64,000 nucleotides of DNA from Roseiarcus sp963783175 (lineage in GTDB: Bacteria > Pseudomonadota > Alphaproteobacteria > Rhizobiales > Beijerinckiaceae): the NCBI GenBank assembly GCA_963783175.1, contig CAWANG010000002.1, positions 62,001 through 126,000 on the forward strand, read 5' to 3'. Of this stretch, positions 56,941 to 64,000 are shown piece by piece. Every line of letters starts with the position of its first letter. Positions within the stretch are counted from its first letter, which is position 1. A program made the translations under genes and the position numbers. The notes below the pieces were generated by a model. The model saw nothing but the letters and a program-made list of their open reading frames with translations. It did no database searches and was not told where the DNA came from.

Positions 56941-57440
56941 GAACGCTCCCCGCAATTGCCGCTCTCTGCGGCTTCGCCGCCCTTGCCATCATCCTGAGCC
57001 CGTCGAAGGCGGCCGCCGCTACTGCCTTCGGCAATGATGCGGCGGACTTCGACGCGGGCGCGCCAGCCAGGCGCGTCGCCAATCGGACCGCCTTACCTCG
57101 TGGGCATAGGCGCGCGAGACGGCTTCCTACAGGTCATGGCGGCAGGCGTCTGGAGGACCCCTTTTCGGCCATATCGAGCAAACTGTCTTTCGAGATGCGC
57201 GCAAGCTGTCCTGATCCGTTCGGATGGATCGTCTTGCACGCGGCCGGGACAGCCTCATGGCTCAAGACGGAATGGGGCGCGATGAGTTTCGGCGGATATG
57301 ACACTCCGCCTGCCTGGCAATCTTCAAACAGCATGAAGCCCGGACACCGCCACAGCGTCCGGGCTTCGGAAGTCCAAATGATCGAGCAGATCAAATCCAT
57401 CAACACTCAGGAGAGCATCAATGGACAAGGCGTTAGGTAG
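56937..57440 (+). CDS. possible small exported protein
   Basis: The frame starts MRTLPAIAALCGFAALAIILSPSKAAAATAF, a good signal peptide, overlapping the previous stop by four bases. After about residue 45 the sequence becomes Arg/Gly-rich, so the mature part may be frameshifted; an adjacent frame reads GPPYLVGIGARDGFLQVMAAGVW. The end overlaps the next gene by 20 bases. Low confidence beyond the signal peptide. Confidence 0.35.
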   Translation: MRTLPAIAALCGFAALAIILSPSKAAAATAFGNDAADFDAGAPARRVANRTALPRGHRRARRLPTGHGGRRLEDPFSAISSKLSFEMRASCPDPFGWIVLHAAGTASWLKTEWGAMSFGGYDTPPAWQSSNSMKPGHRHSVRASEVQMIEQIKSINTQESINGQGVR

Positions 57441-57660
57441 CCCGCCAGTTATAGATTTGCAAGCGCCGTCGGCGCTTTCTGAATTTATCGGGCGCTTAGA
57501 GCGCTCGCCGCGCAGTGACCATAATCTCATCGCGGCCATCGTGACTATCGAGCGGGAGAGCGCCGAACGGTTCCTTTCCATCCTCGGCCCGCCACCGGCG
57601 TCAGAGGAGCGACTGCAAGCGGCGTTTAAAGTCATGGGAAGGGCGCTTCGCCATGGCTAA
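57421..57660 (+). CDS. small protein of unknown function in the Cas1/PolB cluster
   Basis: 79 residues from ATG 57421, with AGGAG eight bases upstream. Sequence DLQAPSALSEFIGRLERSPRSDHNLIAAIVTIERESAERFLSILG and then a basic helix ending MGRALRHG. Helical, soluble, no family recognised. It overlaps the next gene by 8 bases, so the two are coupled. Confidence 0.5.
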   Translation: MDKALGSPPVIDLQAPSALSEFIGRLERSPRSDHNLIAAIVTIERESAERFLSILGPPPASEERLQAAFKVMGRALRHG

Positions 57661-58216
57661 GCCCCGCCGCCCCAACCAGGTTCCGCAACATACGCGTCGC
57701 CTTACTCGCGAGGAAGCGGTCCGGCGCGGCGTCAGCTTTTCAGCCAAGAGGCAGGTCCGCGCGGACATCAAGCGCGTCACCAAGCGCACAAAACTCTATA
57801 CCGACCGCGAGGTCGCCACCGCCAAAATTCGGCGCATCACAGGCAATCGTCAGGCGACGCGCGAGACTTATGCGCGTGAGCGCAAGGCTCGCGCCCATAC
57901 CGAAAAGCTCATCGTTATTCAACCGGGCGGCACATTCGTTGACGTGACGGTGCAGGGGGCCGACATCGGAAAAATTCGAGCCCGCAATATCGCGATGGCT
58001 GAGGCTCGGCCGCGAGACGGCCAGCCGGGCAATCGCGCGCCTCTTGAGCGGTTCATGAGGAGGTACAGGCGTTACTACGTCACGGATGTCGATACAGGCG
58101 AGCGCGTCGACCTGATCATGTCGCGTGAGGAGCTAGATCGCTCCAAGGCGCAGATGAACATGCCGACACGCGAAGAGGTCGACAAGCGCTACACCGAGGA
58201 CATGGCGGAGACTTGA
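57653..58216 (+). CDS. basic protein of unknown function upstream of HNH and PolB
   Basis: 187 residues, very basic: MAKPRRPNQVPQHTRRLTREEAV, then VRADIKRVTKRTKLYTDREVATAKIRRITGNRQATRETYARERKARAHTEKL. A central beta-like part (VIQPGGTFVDVTVQGADIG) follows, and RRYRRYYVTDVDTGERVDLIMSREELDRSK near the end. Many Tyr/Ser residues and the high charge suggest nucleic acid binding. In protein-primed replication a small basic terminal protein is coded next to PolB; this gene is the best positional candidate, but that is conjecture. It ends just before the HNH gene. Confidence 0.5.
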   Translation: MAKPRRPNQVPQHTRRLTREEAVRRGVSFSAKRQVRADIKRVTKRTKLYTDREVATAKIRRITGNRQATRETYARERKARAHTEKLIVIQPGGTFVDVTVQGADIGKIRARNIAMAEARPRDGQPGNRAPLERFMRRYRRYYVTDVDTGERVDLIMSREELDRSKAQMNMPTREEVDKRYTEDMAET

Positions 58217-58483
58217 ATGTTGTTCTCCGCCATCACCGTCCTTCGCTGCGAATGCGGCGAGGTACACCCGTCCGCGCTCACTCTCAGGGGCGGGCGGTTC
58301 GCCTGTGGGAATTGTCTTGGCCGTGAGCGTGGAGCGAAAGAAGGCCGATGCGCCAAGTGCGGGAAGATTGCGCCAGTGCATGGACACCATGTGTTCGGGC
58401 GCGAGAACGCGGATGAGGTTGTGGACTGGTGCATCAATTGTCACCAGAAACACCATAAAGGTCGGAAAAGTAAAAATGGGTAA
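58217..58483 (+). CDS. HNH-type zinc protein of the Cas1/PolB element
   Basis: 88 residues; GGAGA lies upstream of the ATG. An N-terminal zinc ribbon has Cys11/Cys13 and Cys30/Cys33 (CECG, CGNC). A second cluster CAKC (45, 48) with CINC (72, 75) supports the beta-beta-alpha metal fold, with HGHHVFGREN (His55, 57, 58) and CHQKHHKG (His76, 79, 80) as the HNH residues. HNH nucleases are standard cargo of casposons. The stop overlaps the PolB start by 8 bases, so both are translated together. Confidence 0.65.
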   Translation: MLFSAITVLRCECGEVHPSALTLRGGRFACGNCLGRERGAKEGRCAKCGKIAPVHGHHVFGRENADEVVDWCINCHQKHHKGRKSKNG

Positions 58484-61400
58484 TCAGCCTCAAGAAATCT
58501 TCAATCCCGTTGTCGCCCGGCTCCGTGCCTTCTCACGGCCTGACAAAAACGTCGGGGGTCCTATAAAGCCCTTTCCCGAAACAGACGCAGACCTGCTTCA
58601 ATACATCGCGGAATGGGAAACCAAAGATCGAAAAGGCAAAAACGCAAGGCAATATTGCCGCTGCCAGGGCGAATTGCAGCGCCGATACCTCAAGCAGATT
58701 GCGGCCGCCATTCCCGAATGGGGAGCTTGGGGCGCTCGCACATGCGTCCTCGACACTGAGACACAGAACGTGGAGACGGGACAGGCGATGCGGTTCGGCG
58801 TCGCCCAGATGCGCGGCCATGGCTACCATGAACTGATCGAATTCATGCAGCGTGAAAGCCGCCCGCCTATTCGGGCCGAACTCGACACGCTGCGCGAAGT
58901 CTACATCTTCTACGATCCCGATATGATCGAGATAGATGCAAATCTCCGCGATACCTCGATTGCGCTTCTGGAAACAGTGCGCATTTCCCGTGAGGCCGCG
59001 ACCGGCGTTCCTCACCATCTCATCACGCGAGACCAATTTGTCGAAGAGGTTCTGTTTCGCAACGAGCGGATTAAGGGCGCGATCCCGATCCCTTTCCTAG
59101 TTTTGGGACACAAGCTCGACTTCGATCTTGAACGTCTGCCCGTATTCGACGCCGGCATGGCGAAGGGTGATTTTTTCTACGGCGGATTTTCCCTCACCAT
59201 GGGGCGAAGCGTCTTCAAGGGCGGCAAAAATAAAGGAAAGCCTAGCGGGCCGGTCATCCAACTCAAAAAGATAGGGCCTGGAAAAAACAATTACCGAGCG
59301 GTGAGCCGGTTCAACGCTCATCTTCATACGCATCAATTTGTCGACACGCTCATGCTCGCCAAGGCGCTGCTCGGAGCGGACACGCCGGGTAGCATGGATG
59401 CACTCTGCGATCTGTTCAAGGGGCCATTGCCCAAAGAGGAAGTCGAGCACTTCAAGCCGCTCACCCGCGACTATCTGGAATACTGCTTGAACGATGTCGA
59501 ACGGACATGGTTCATCTACACGCGACTGCGCGAGCTTTACCAGCAGCATGGCCGGACAACGCCAATCTGGGGCTTGTACAGCATCGCCTCGGTCGGAAAG
59601 GCCTACTACAAAGATTTTGGGATCGAGCCATTCCTCATCAAGAATATGAAGGGATCAGCGGCAGACAAGCTGAAAACCCTGAAGCTGTGTGGCGTCTCTA
59701 TGGAGGCCATGATCGGCGCGCGCGCCGAGTGCGGCATCCGGCATCAAATCCGCGAGGTCATCAACAAAGATTTCAAGTCACAATATCCGACCATCAACAT
59801 CAAGCTCGGCTTGCAGGACTTGCTTCTCGCCGAGCGCGTCGACACTCATGAGGATGAATGCACAGCAAGCGGCGATTGGCTCAAGGGCGGCAAGGACGCC
59901 GCGTTCCTCGAAAGCGTCAGCATCCTCGATATGGATGATGGAGCAGGCGCTCTTTACGTCTTCGGCGACCACGCTTTGCTCGGCAAAGATAAGAGCCGGT
60001 CGGATAAGATATGGCGGCAGTTGCTCGGCTTTGCGCTAGTCGATCCTGCCGGAGCAATCCTGCCATTGCGCACGGCATTTCAGGACACTGCCGACAAGGA
60101 TGACGGCAAGGCTTCGATCAATGTCGGCCTGACCGAAATCGAGCACGGCCCAGGCGTATGGGTCACATATCTCGAGGTTCTTGCATCCAAGTTTCTGACC
60201 GGCAAAATGCCGCGTCTTCTCAAAACCATGCGAATGATCTCGGTAGGCCGCCAGCCCAACCTGAAGAAAATCAATTTTTTCGGCGATGCAGCTTACGAAA
60301 TCGATCTGACGCAACCGGATGTCGACATCTTCAAGCGCATCTTGGAAATGCGCGATGAGATCAAGGTGAAGATGAGCGATCTCGCCAAGGGAAGTCAGGA
60401 ACATAATCGGCTCAACGCCATGCAGCTCGCGCTCAAGCTCATCGCCAACAGCACGTCATACGGCGTCTTCGTGCAATTCGATGTCGATGAGCGTGAGAAG
60501 CCGACAAAAGTCTCAGTTCTTCACGGGACTGACGAGAAGAAAATCATCGCCCGCCAAAGAACGAGAACTGACGACGGATCGCAGGAAGCATCATCGATCA
60601 AGGTTGAGAAGCCCGGATCATGGTTCGCCCCATGGGGTTCGCTGATCACAGCCGGCGGGCGGATGCTGATCGCCATCGCCGAAACGCTGGCTCGCCATGA
60701 AGGGCGCGCCTACGGCGGATTTCCCTACGGGATGGATGACACGGACGCCATGGCCTTCGCACGACCATTCAGCATGCCTCGCGACGAGTTCCGGGCGGCC
60801 GTCGAGCGCATCGGCGGCTATTTCCAGAGGATCAATCCCTATACGGCCGTGAACGGCAAAGAGGCCGAAGTCTTTGCAACAGAGGACATCAATTTCGCGT
60901 TCACGAATGAGGGCGGCAAGTTCAAGGTCGCCAAGCCCAAACAGATGAAGCCGCTCTACATCCTGTCAATTTCCGGCAAGCGCTACGCCATGGCGAATAT
61001 CGTCCGGCCGGACGGTTCGGACTATGACAATCTTGACGAGCTTCACGCGGACTGGCGCAACGCTGTCGTCATCCTGAGAAAGGTTTCGGCGCACGGCCTT
61101 GGCCCGATCACAGCGCCGGGCTATGCGCGGCCGCCCGACGACGGCGTTCATCTCGCCGTCCCGTTCAAGTACGGCGACGATGGCGAGCTTGTCTTGAAGG
61201 ATGGCGAGCCAATTCCCCTCTATGGCGAGCTATGCCACGGCAAGGGCAATGCCCGGCTTTTCCTCGATATGTGGAAGCGCGCATTCGAACTGTTTATCCA
61301 AAATGAAGGCCTCAAATCCGGCCGCGAAATTGCGGGCCTGATCAAGAACGAAATGGAGGACTGGCCGGGACTTGATCAGCCGCAATTCAAGCAGCGTTCC

Positions 61401-62939
61401 CTCAACACATGGAGCCAATTCAAACAATATCGAAATCTGCCAAATCGCCGGGCGGGAATGTTCTTCAATGTCCTCCCCTCGCCCGTTGACGCAGACTATG
61501 GAATGGTCGGGCAATCATTCGACATTGATCAATATTTTGGGAAGTCGCTTTATTGTCAGGGAGGGTCTGACATCAATGTGACCGAGCTACTTGCCGAAGG
61601 CAAAGTATGGTGGCAATCCGACAACGTGCCGGCCTCCAATTTTGTCGGACCGCACAGACCCTATCGGCTGCAAACGGTTGCTGAGGCGATTGGCGACTAT
61701 TTCGACCGACCGGAATTCAAGTCGAAGGGCGAATATGGCGAGCTTGAACGCCATAGAGTTGTTGTCTTTCAGCGCGAATATGTCGGGAAGGAAACCAATT
61801 TTCTGCTCGATCCCGATCTGCCCGACGATGATGAAACACAGATCGAAGACACGGCCGCCGCTCCCTATTTTCGCTACGGCTTCAATCCGGTGTTGAGGAC
61901 GCAATATCTCGCCACACCGGATATTGCCGAGACGCTCGATGTAGCGTCGCCTCAGGCGCTCAAGGACATCCTGAACGGATATGCTCCGTCGGCCCAAGCG
62001 GAGCGCGTGCTGGCCTGGCTCCGCAAGGGAACTCGATACGATGAACTGAAGGGAACATGCGCGTTCGACGGGGCCATCCGCGAGGCCGACTTTGCTGAAC
62101 GGCAAGCGGCACGACTGGTGGATCTTGCTCGGCGTAGTTTCCGGAAGATGGCGGCAGTTTGCAAAGCGGATAAGAACCCGTTCTTTCCCGACGCCCCGTC
62201 AAGCAAAAAACCAATCGTCGAACTCGCCGCGCATTTCGGACTGTTGCCTGAACGTCCTAAATCCCCAGGATTAATCGCCTTTGGTCGAACATACGAAAAA
62301 TCCGATGAGGAACTCGCCCATGACCTCATCAACCCTTTGCTCTATTTCGATAAGGCAGCGCTCGGTATCAAACAAGGTTTTGTGACAGCGCGATCTGGCC
62401 AGATACTGGCGGTGGATAAGGCCTGCGCGATGTTTGAACGCTATTTAGGAATTGCTCAGCGGAAGGAACAAGCGGCTACGGTTGTGAGAAGTCTCCATGC
62501 GGGTCGCTCCGCACGACGCGCAGCGCGGCGTCTGCAATCCAAGAAAATGTTGATGCAGGCGGTCTCCAAAATTCAGATGGCCACACTAGATGACCATGTC
62601 CGGATGCTGAAGAAATGGTTTGTAGAGGACTATGGTTTCGACCCTGCCGATGTCGAGGAAAATTCGCCGAATATCGTGAGCTTGGCAGTCTATTGGCCGC
62701 TCGTTCATCCTGACTTTCAAATGCTGTTTCGCCGTCAGACACAGACCCGCAAGGCGCGGCCCGATGTCAAACGCTTTATCCAGGACTGGCTCAGCCGCGC
62801 GACCGAACGCGCCGAGCGCGTCAAAGCGCGGGATCGCGTACGTAAACGGCGTTCACGCCAGCAATCGCGCAAACCGGAAAACGGTAGCGTCCAAATCGGC
62901 TTGGGGAAGAGCGACGGCGTCAAGGAATTCAATGCTTAA
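58476..62939 (+). CDS. family B DNA polymerase with 3'-5' exonuclease domain, unusually long
   Basis: 1487 residues from ATG 58476. Exonuclease motifs: Exo I DTET (93-96), Exo II HKLDFD (212-217), Exo III Y336CLND340. Polymerase motifs: A DFKSQYP (432-438), B K654LIANSTSYG663, C YGMDDTD (751-757) with the catalytic DTD. All acidic metal ligands are present, so it should be active. Oddities: 220 residues between motifs A and B (about 135-150 in phi29 or RB69 polymerases), one extra residue in motif B (NSTSYG rather than NSxYG), and about 700 residues after motif C with no known domain, ending in a basic tail. Codon use is less GC-biased than the core genes. Expected role: replicating the mobile element. 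It converges on cas1. Confidence 0.85.
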   Translation: MGNQPQEIFNPVVARLRAFSRPDKNVGGPIKPFPETDADLLQYIAEWETKDRKGKNARQYCRCQGELQRRYLKQIAAAIPEWGAWGARTCVLDTETQNVETGQAMRFGVAQMRGHGYHELIEFMQRESRPPIRAELDTLREVYIFYDPDMIEIDANLRDTSIALLETVRISREAATGVPHHLITRDQFVEEVLFRNERIKGAIPIPFLVLGHKLDFDLERLPVFDAGMAKGDFFYGGFSLTMGRSVFKGGKNKGKPSGPVIQLKKIGPGKNNYRAVSRFNAHLHTHQFVDTLMLAKALLGADTPGSMDALCDLFKGPLPKEEVEHFKPLTRDYLEYCLNDVERTWFIYTRLRELYQQHGRTTPIWGLYSIASVGKAYYKDFGIEPFLIKNMKGSAADKLKTLKLCGVSMEAMIGARAECGIRHQIREVINKDFKSQYPTINIKLGLQDLLLAERVDTHEDECTASGDWLKGGKDAAFLESVSILDMDDGAGALYVFGDHALLGKDKSRSDKIWRQLLGFALVDPAGAILPLRTAFQDTADKDDGKASINVGLTEIEHGPGVWVTYLEVLASKFLTGKMPRLLKTMRMISVGRQPNLKKINFFGDAAYEIDLTQPDVDIFKRILEMRDEIKVKMSDLAKGSQEHNRLNAMQLALKLIANSTSYGVFVQFDVDEREKPTKVSVLHGTDEKKIIARQRTRTDDGSQEASSIKVEKPGSWFAPWGSLITAGGRMLIAIAETLARHEGRAYGGFPYGMDDTDAMAFARPFSMPRDEFRAAVERIGGYFQRINPYTAVNGKEAEVFATEDINFAFTNEGGKFKVAKPKQMKPLYILSISGKRYAMANIVRPDGSDYDNLDELHADWRNAVVILRKVSAHGLGPITAPGYARPPDDGVHLAVPFKYGDDGELVLKDGEPIPLYGELCHGKGNARLFLDMWKRAFELFIQNEGLKSGREIAGLIKNEMEDWPGLDQPQFKQRSLNTWSQFKQYRNLPNRRAGMFFNVLPSPVDADYGMVGQSFDIDQYFGKSLYCQGGSDINVTELLAEGKVWWQSDNVPASNFVGPHRPYRLQTVAEAIGDYFDRPEFKSKGEYGELERHRVVVFQREYVGKETNFLLDPDLPDDDETQIEDTAAAPYFRYGFNPVLRTQYLATPDIAETLDVASPQALKDILNGYAPSAQAERVLAWLRKGTRYDELKGTCAFDGAIREADFAERQAARLVDLARRSFRKMAAVCKADKNPFFPDAPSSKKPIVELAAHFGLLPERPKSPGLIAFGRTYEKSDEELAHDLINPLLYFDKAALGIKQGFVTARSGQILAVDKACAMFERYLGIAQRKEQAATVVRSLHAGRSARRAARRLQSKKMLMQAVSKIQMATLDDHVRMLKKWFVEDYGFDPADVEENSPNIVSLAVYWPLVHPDFQMLFRRQTQTRKARPDVKRFIQDWLSRATERAERVKARDRVRKRRSRQQSRKPENGSVQIGLGKSDGVKEFNA

Positions 62940-63866
62940 ATCGCGATCCGTTTTCACCGTCCCATCGTTCACGCGGATGAACTCATCTGGCGCAAAGGCG
63001 CGTCCATCTATGAAGTCGAACACGGCGGCCTCGACATGAGGTCTGAGCGGCTCGATCACGTCATAGGCGAGCGGCCAGCGCGGGCTCTTGTGCAGAACGC
63101 CAATCGCAGGATTTAACCCCTGCGCCGCGAGCGCGACAACGAGCCGCCCAATCGTGACGGCGAGCGTGAGATTGAGAAGCGCATTAATTGGGTCTGTCGC
63201 GTGGCGGGAGAAATTGCGATCAAGACGCCTCCGCTGCGAAAAGGGAAGCTTCCACGAAGATGGAATATGACCGGCCTCACGCCAGCGTATGACGATGGGC
63301 CGCTCGGCCCACGCAAGCCGCGCCGCTTGCGCCTCGATCATCAGAAGAGCCCGCTCCGTGCTCGCAGCTTGCGCCCGCTCGATAGCTGTCTGGGCCTTCG
63401 ATTGCGTGATCGCTCCGAGGCGCATGTGAGCTTCCACCTTGGCGGCAATCAACGCCTTCGCCATCATGAGAGCGCGGTCGGGCCGGACCGCTTCAAGCTG
63501 AGCGCGAGCGATGCGCGCCGCCCGTCGCGCAGGAAGCGCCATTGCAGTCATGAAATCCCTGTCCCAATCGAGAATGACGACGGCGATTTTGTGCTTGGCG
63601 CAGAAGCGCAGTGCGGCAAGCGTGATGACGCCGCCCCACCCGGTCATGACGATGGCGCTCGGCTTGACGGCGCGCGGTTCATAAACGAGCGTCATCGCAT
63701 CTCTTGCAGCGATGAGCGCTCCGCGTTTGACGCTGAGGCTCACGCTGTCGCCGGTCAGTGTGAGAACGTTCGACGGCTTGACTGGCGCTCGACCCTTGTT
63801 CTCAGGTCGGCGCGCATGATCCGATATGGGCGCGCGTTCTGTAGGAGGTTTACGCGAGCGCAACAT
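62853..63866 (-). CDS. cas1: Cas1-like integrase, solo (no CRISPR array); reading frame open upstream
   Basis: 337 residues from ATG 63866. The N-terminal beta domain (VLTLTGDSVSLSVKRGALI...) is followed by SAIVMTGWGGVITLAALRFCAKHKIAVVILD. The helical catalytic domain has Glu178 in MIEAQAARLAW (equivalent to the IEGxAA motif), DPINALLNLTLAVTIGRLVVALAAQGLNPAIGVLH with His259, and PLAYDVIEPLRP with Asp269 and Glu272. All catalytic positions of Cas1 integrases are therefore kept. No Cas2, Cas4 or repeats are visible. The 3' end overlaps the PolB gene by 87 bases, tail to tail. Upstream of the ATG the frame stays open to base 64000 with protein-like sequence (DPFDAQAIRAAIVKGETTERR), and no other start codon occurs there, so the true protein may be longer and run off the window. 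Confidence 0.85.
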   Translation of the reverse strand: MLRSRKPPTERAPISDHARRPENKGRAPVKPSNVLTLTGDSVSLSVKRGALIAARDAMTLVYEPRAVKPSAIVMTGWGGVITLAALRFCAKHKIAVVILDWDRDFMTAMALPARRAARIARAQLEAVRPDRALMMAKALIAAKVEAHMRLGAITQSKAQTAIERAQAASTERALLMIEAQAARLAWAERPIVIRWREAGHIPSSWKLPFSQRRRLDRNFSRHATDPINALLNLTLAVTIGRLVVALAAQGLNPAIGVLHKSPRWPLAYDVIEPLRPHVEAAVFDFIDGRAFAPDEFIRVNDGTVKTDRDLSIEFLDAVALPQADLDATVFRFARLLA

Positions 63867-64000
63867 GACATCGAAGCTCGACCGCGCATAAGGTCGCGCG
63901 GCCGTCGCCGCGTAGCCCTCATATGCTCTTCGCTCCGTCGTCTCGCCTTTGACGATAGCGGCTCGGATCGCCTGAGCGTCGAATGGATCACAGCGAGCGC

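Larger units (their letters stand above)
55576..64000. mobile_element. casposon-like element (Cas1 + PolB + HNH), right end outside the window
   Basis: The cluster has the hallmark casposon genes: a solo Cas1 as integrase, a family B DNA polymerase for self-replication and an HNH nuclease, plus small regulatory and basic proteins. No CRISPR array or effector gene is present. The left edge is uncertain: candidate limits are the GC-rich repeats at 55.4 kb or the intergenic region at 56.2 kb. Terminal inverted repeats and target duplication could not be located because the right end is not in the window. Alternatives are a plasmid- or phage-derived replicon with a domesticated Cas1. Confidence 0.6.

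Noticed and set aside
62853..64000. CRISPR-Cas adaptation module
   Set aside because: Only Cas1 is present. I found no direct repeats with regular spacers, no Cas2, Cas4 or effector gene, and the neighbour is a DNA polymerase. The right side beyond 64000 is unseen, so this is not absolute.

Overview
The window is high-GC alphaproteobacterial DNA, most likely from the order Hyphomicrobiales (Rhizobiales). Several gene orders are typical of that group: bamE / CBP3-type chaperone / DUF177 / plsX / fabH, and slt / dapA / smpB. I cannot fix the family; Beijerinckiaceae or Methylocystaceae would fit. An unusual number of housekeeping genes (queF, hppA, slt, a marR gene, a ClC channel, a HAD hydrolase) are interrupted by apparent single-base indels. 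This points to residual assembly errors, although some of these genes may be truly decaying.

Layout. 0-8 kb: the 3' end of kdsA, an acyltransferase, queF, a small porin-like secreted protein, and a polytopic membrane protein followed by a GH94 domain that resembles the back half of cyclic beta-glucan synthase. 8-16 kb: H+-pyrophosphatase, outer-membrane assembly and respiratory-chaperone genes, then fatty acid/phospholipid initiation (plsX-fabH) with DUF1097 and DUF4202 genes in between. 16-31 kb: a broken ClC channel and HAD hydrolase, an MDR oxidoreductase, secreted proteins of unknown role, metY, a Tat-exported amidohydrolase, smpB-dapA, a lytic transglycosylase and a histidine-run secreted protein. 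31-48 kb: a GT61 glycosyltransferase, an SbcD/YhaN-like DNA repair pair preceded by a 44-residue remnant of a second SbcD-type gene, a BMP-type nucleoside ABC transporter facing a purine/cytidine-type deaminase, a secretory lipase, a second amidohydrolase paralogue, and a divergent marR/thioesterase pair.

48.4-54.5 kb is a defence island. It holds a single polypeptide that joins a C5-cytosine methyltransferase to a BsuBI/PstI-type restriction endonuclease, an overlapping vsr mismatch endonuclease, an unidentified two-gene operon, a decayed pseudogene and an Mrr-like nuclease. A DUF429 gene bracketed by short GC-rich repeats follows.

55.5 kb to the right edge is the most interesting part: a mobile-element-like cassette with a ribbon-helix-helix-like protein, small proteins, an HNH-type zinc protein, a 1487-residue family B DNA polymerase with recognisable exonuclease and polymerase motifs, and a convergent Cas1-like integrase with all expected catalytic residues. 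No CRISPR array and no other cas gene is visible. Cas1 + PolB + HNH without CRISPR is the signature of a casposon (self-synthesising transposon that uses Cas1 as integrase). The PolB is unusually long and has atypical motif spacing, so this may be a new casposon family. The Cas1 reading frame stays open past the window edge, so the terminal inverted repeats that would prove the element lie outside at least on the right.
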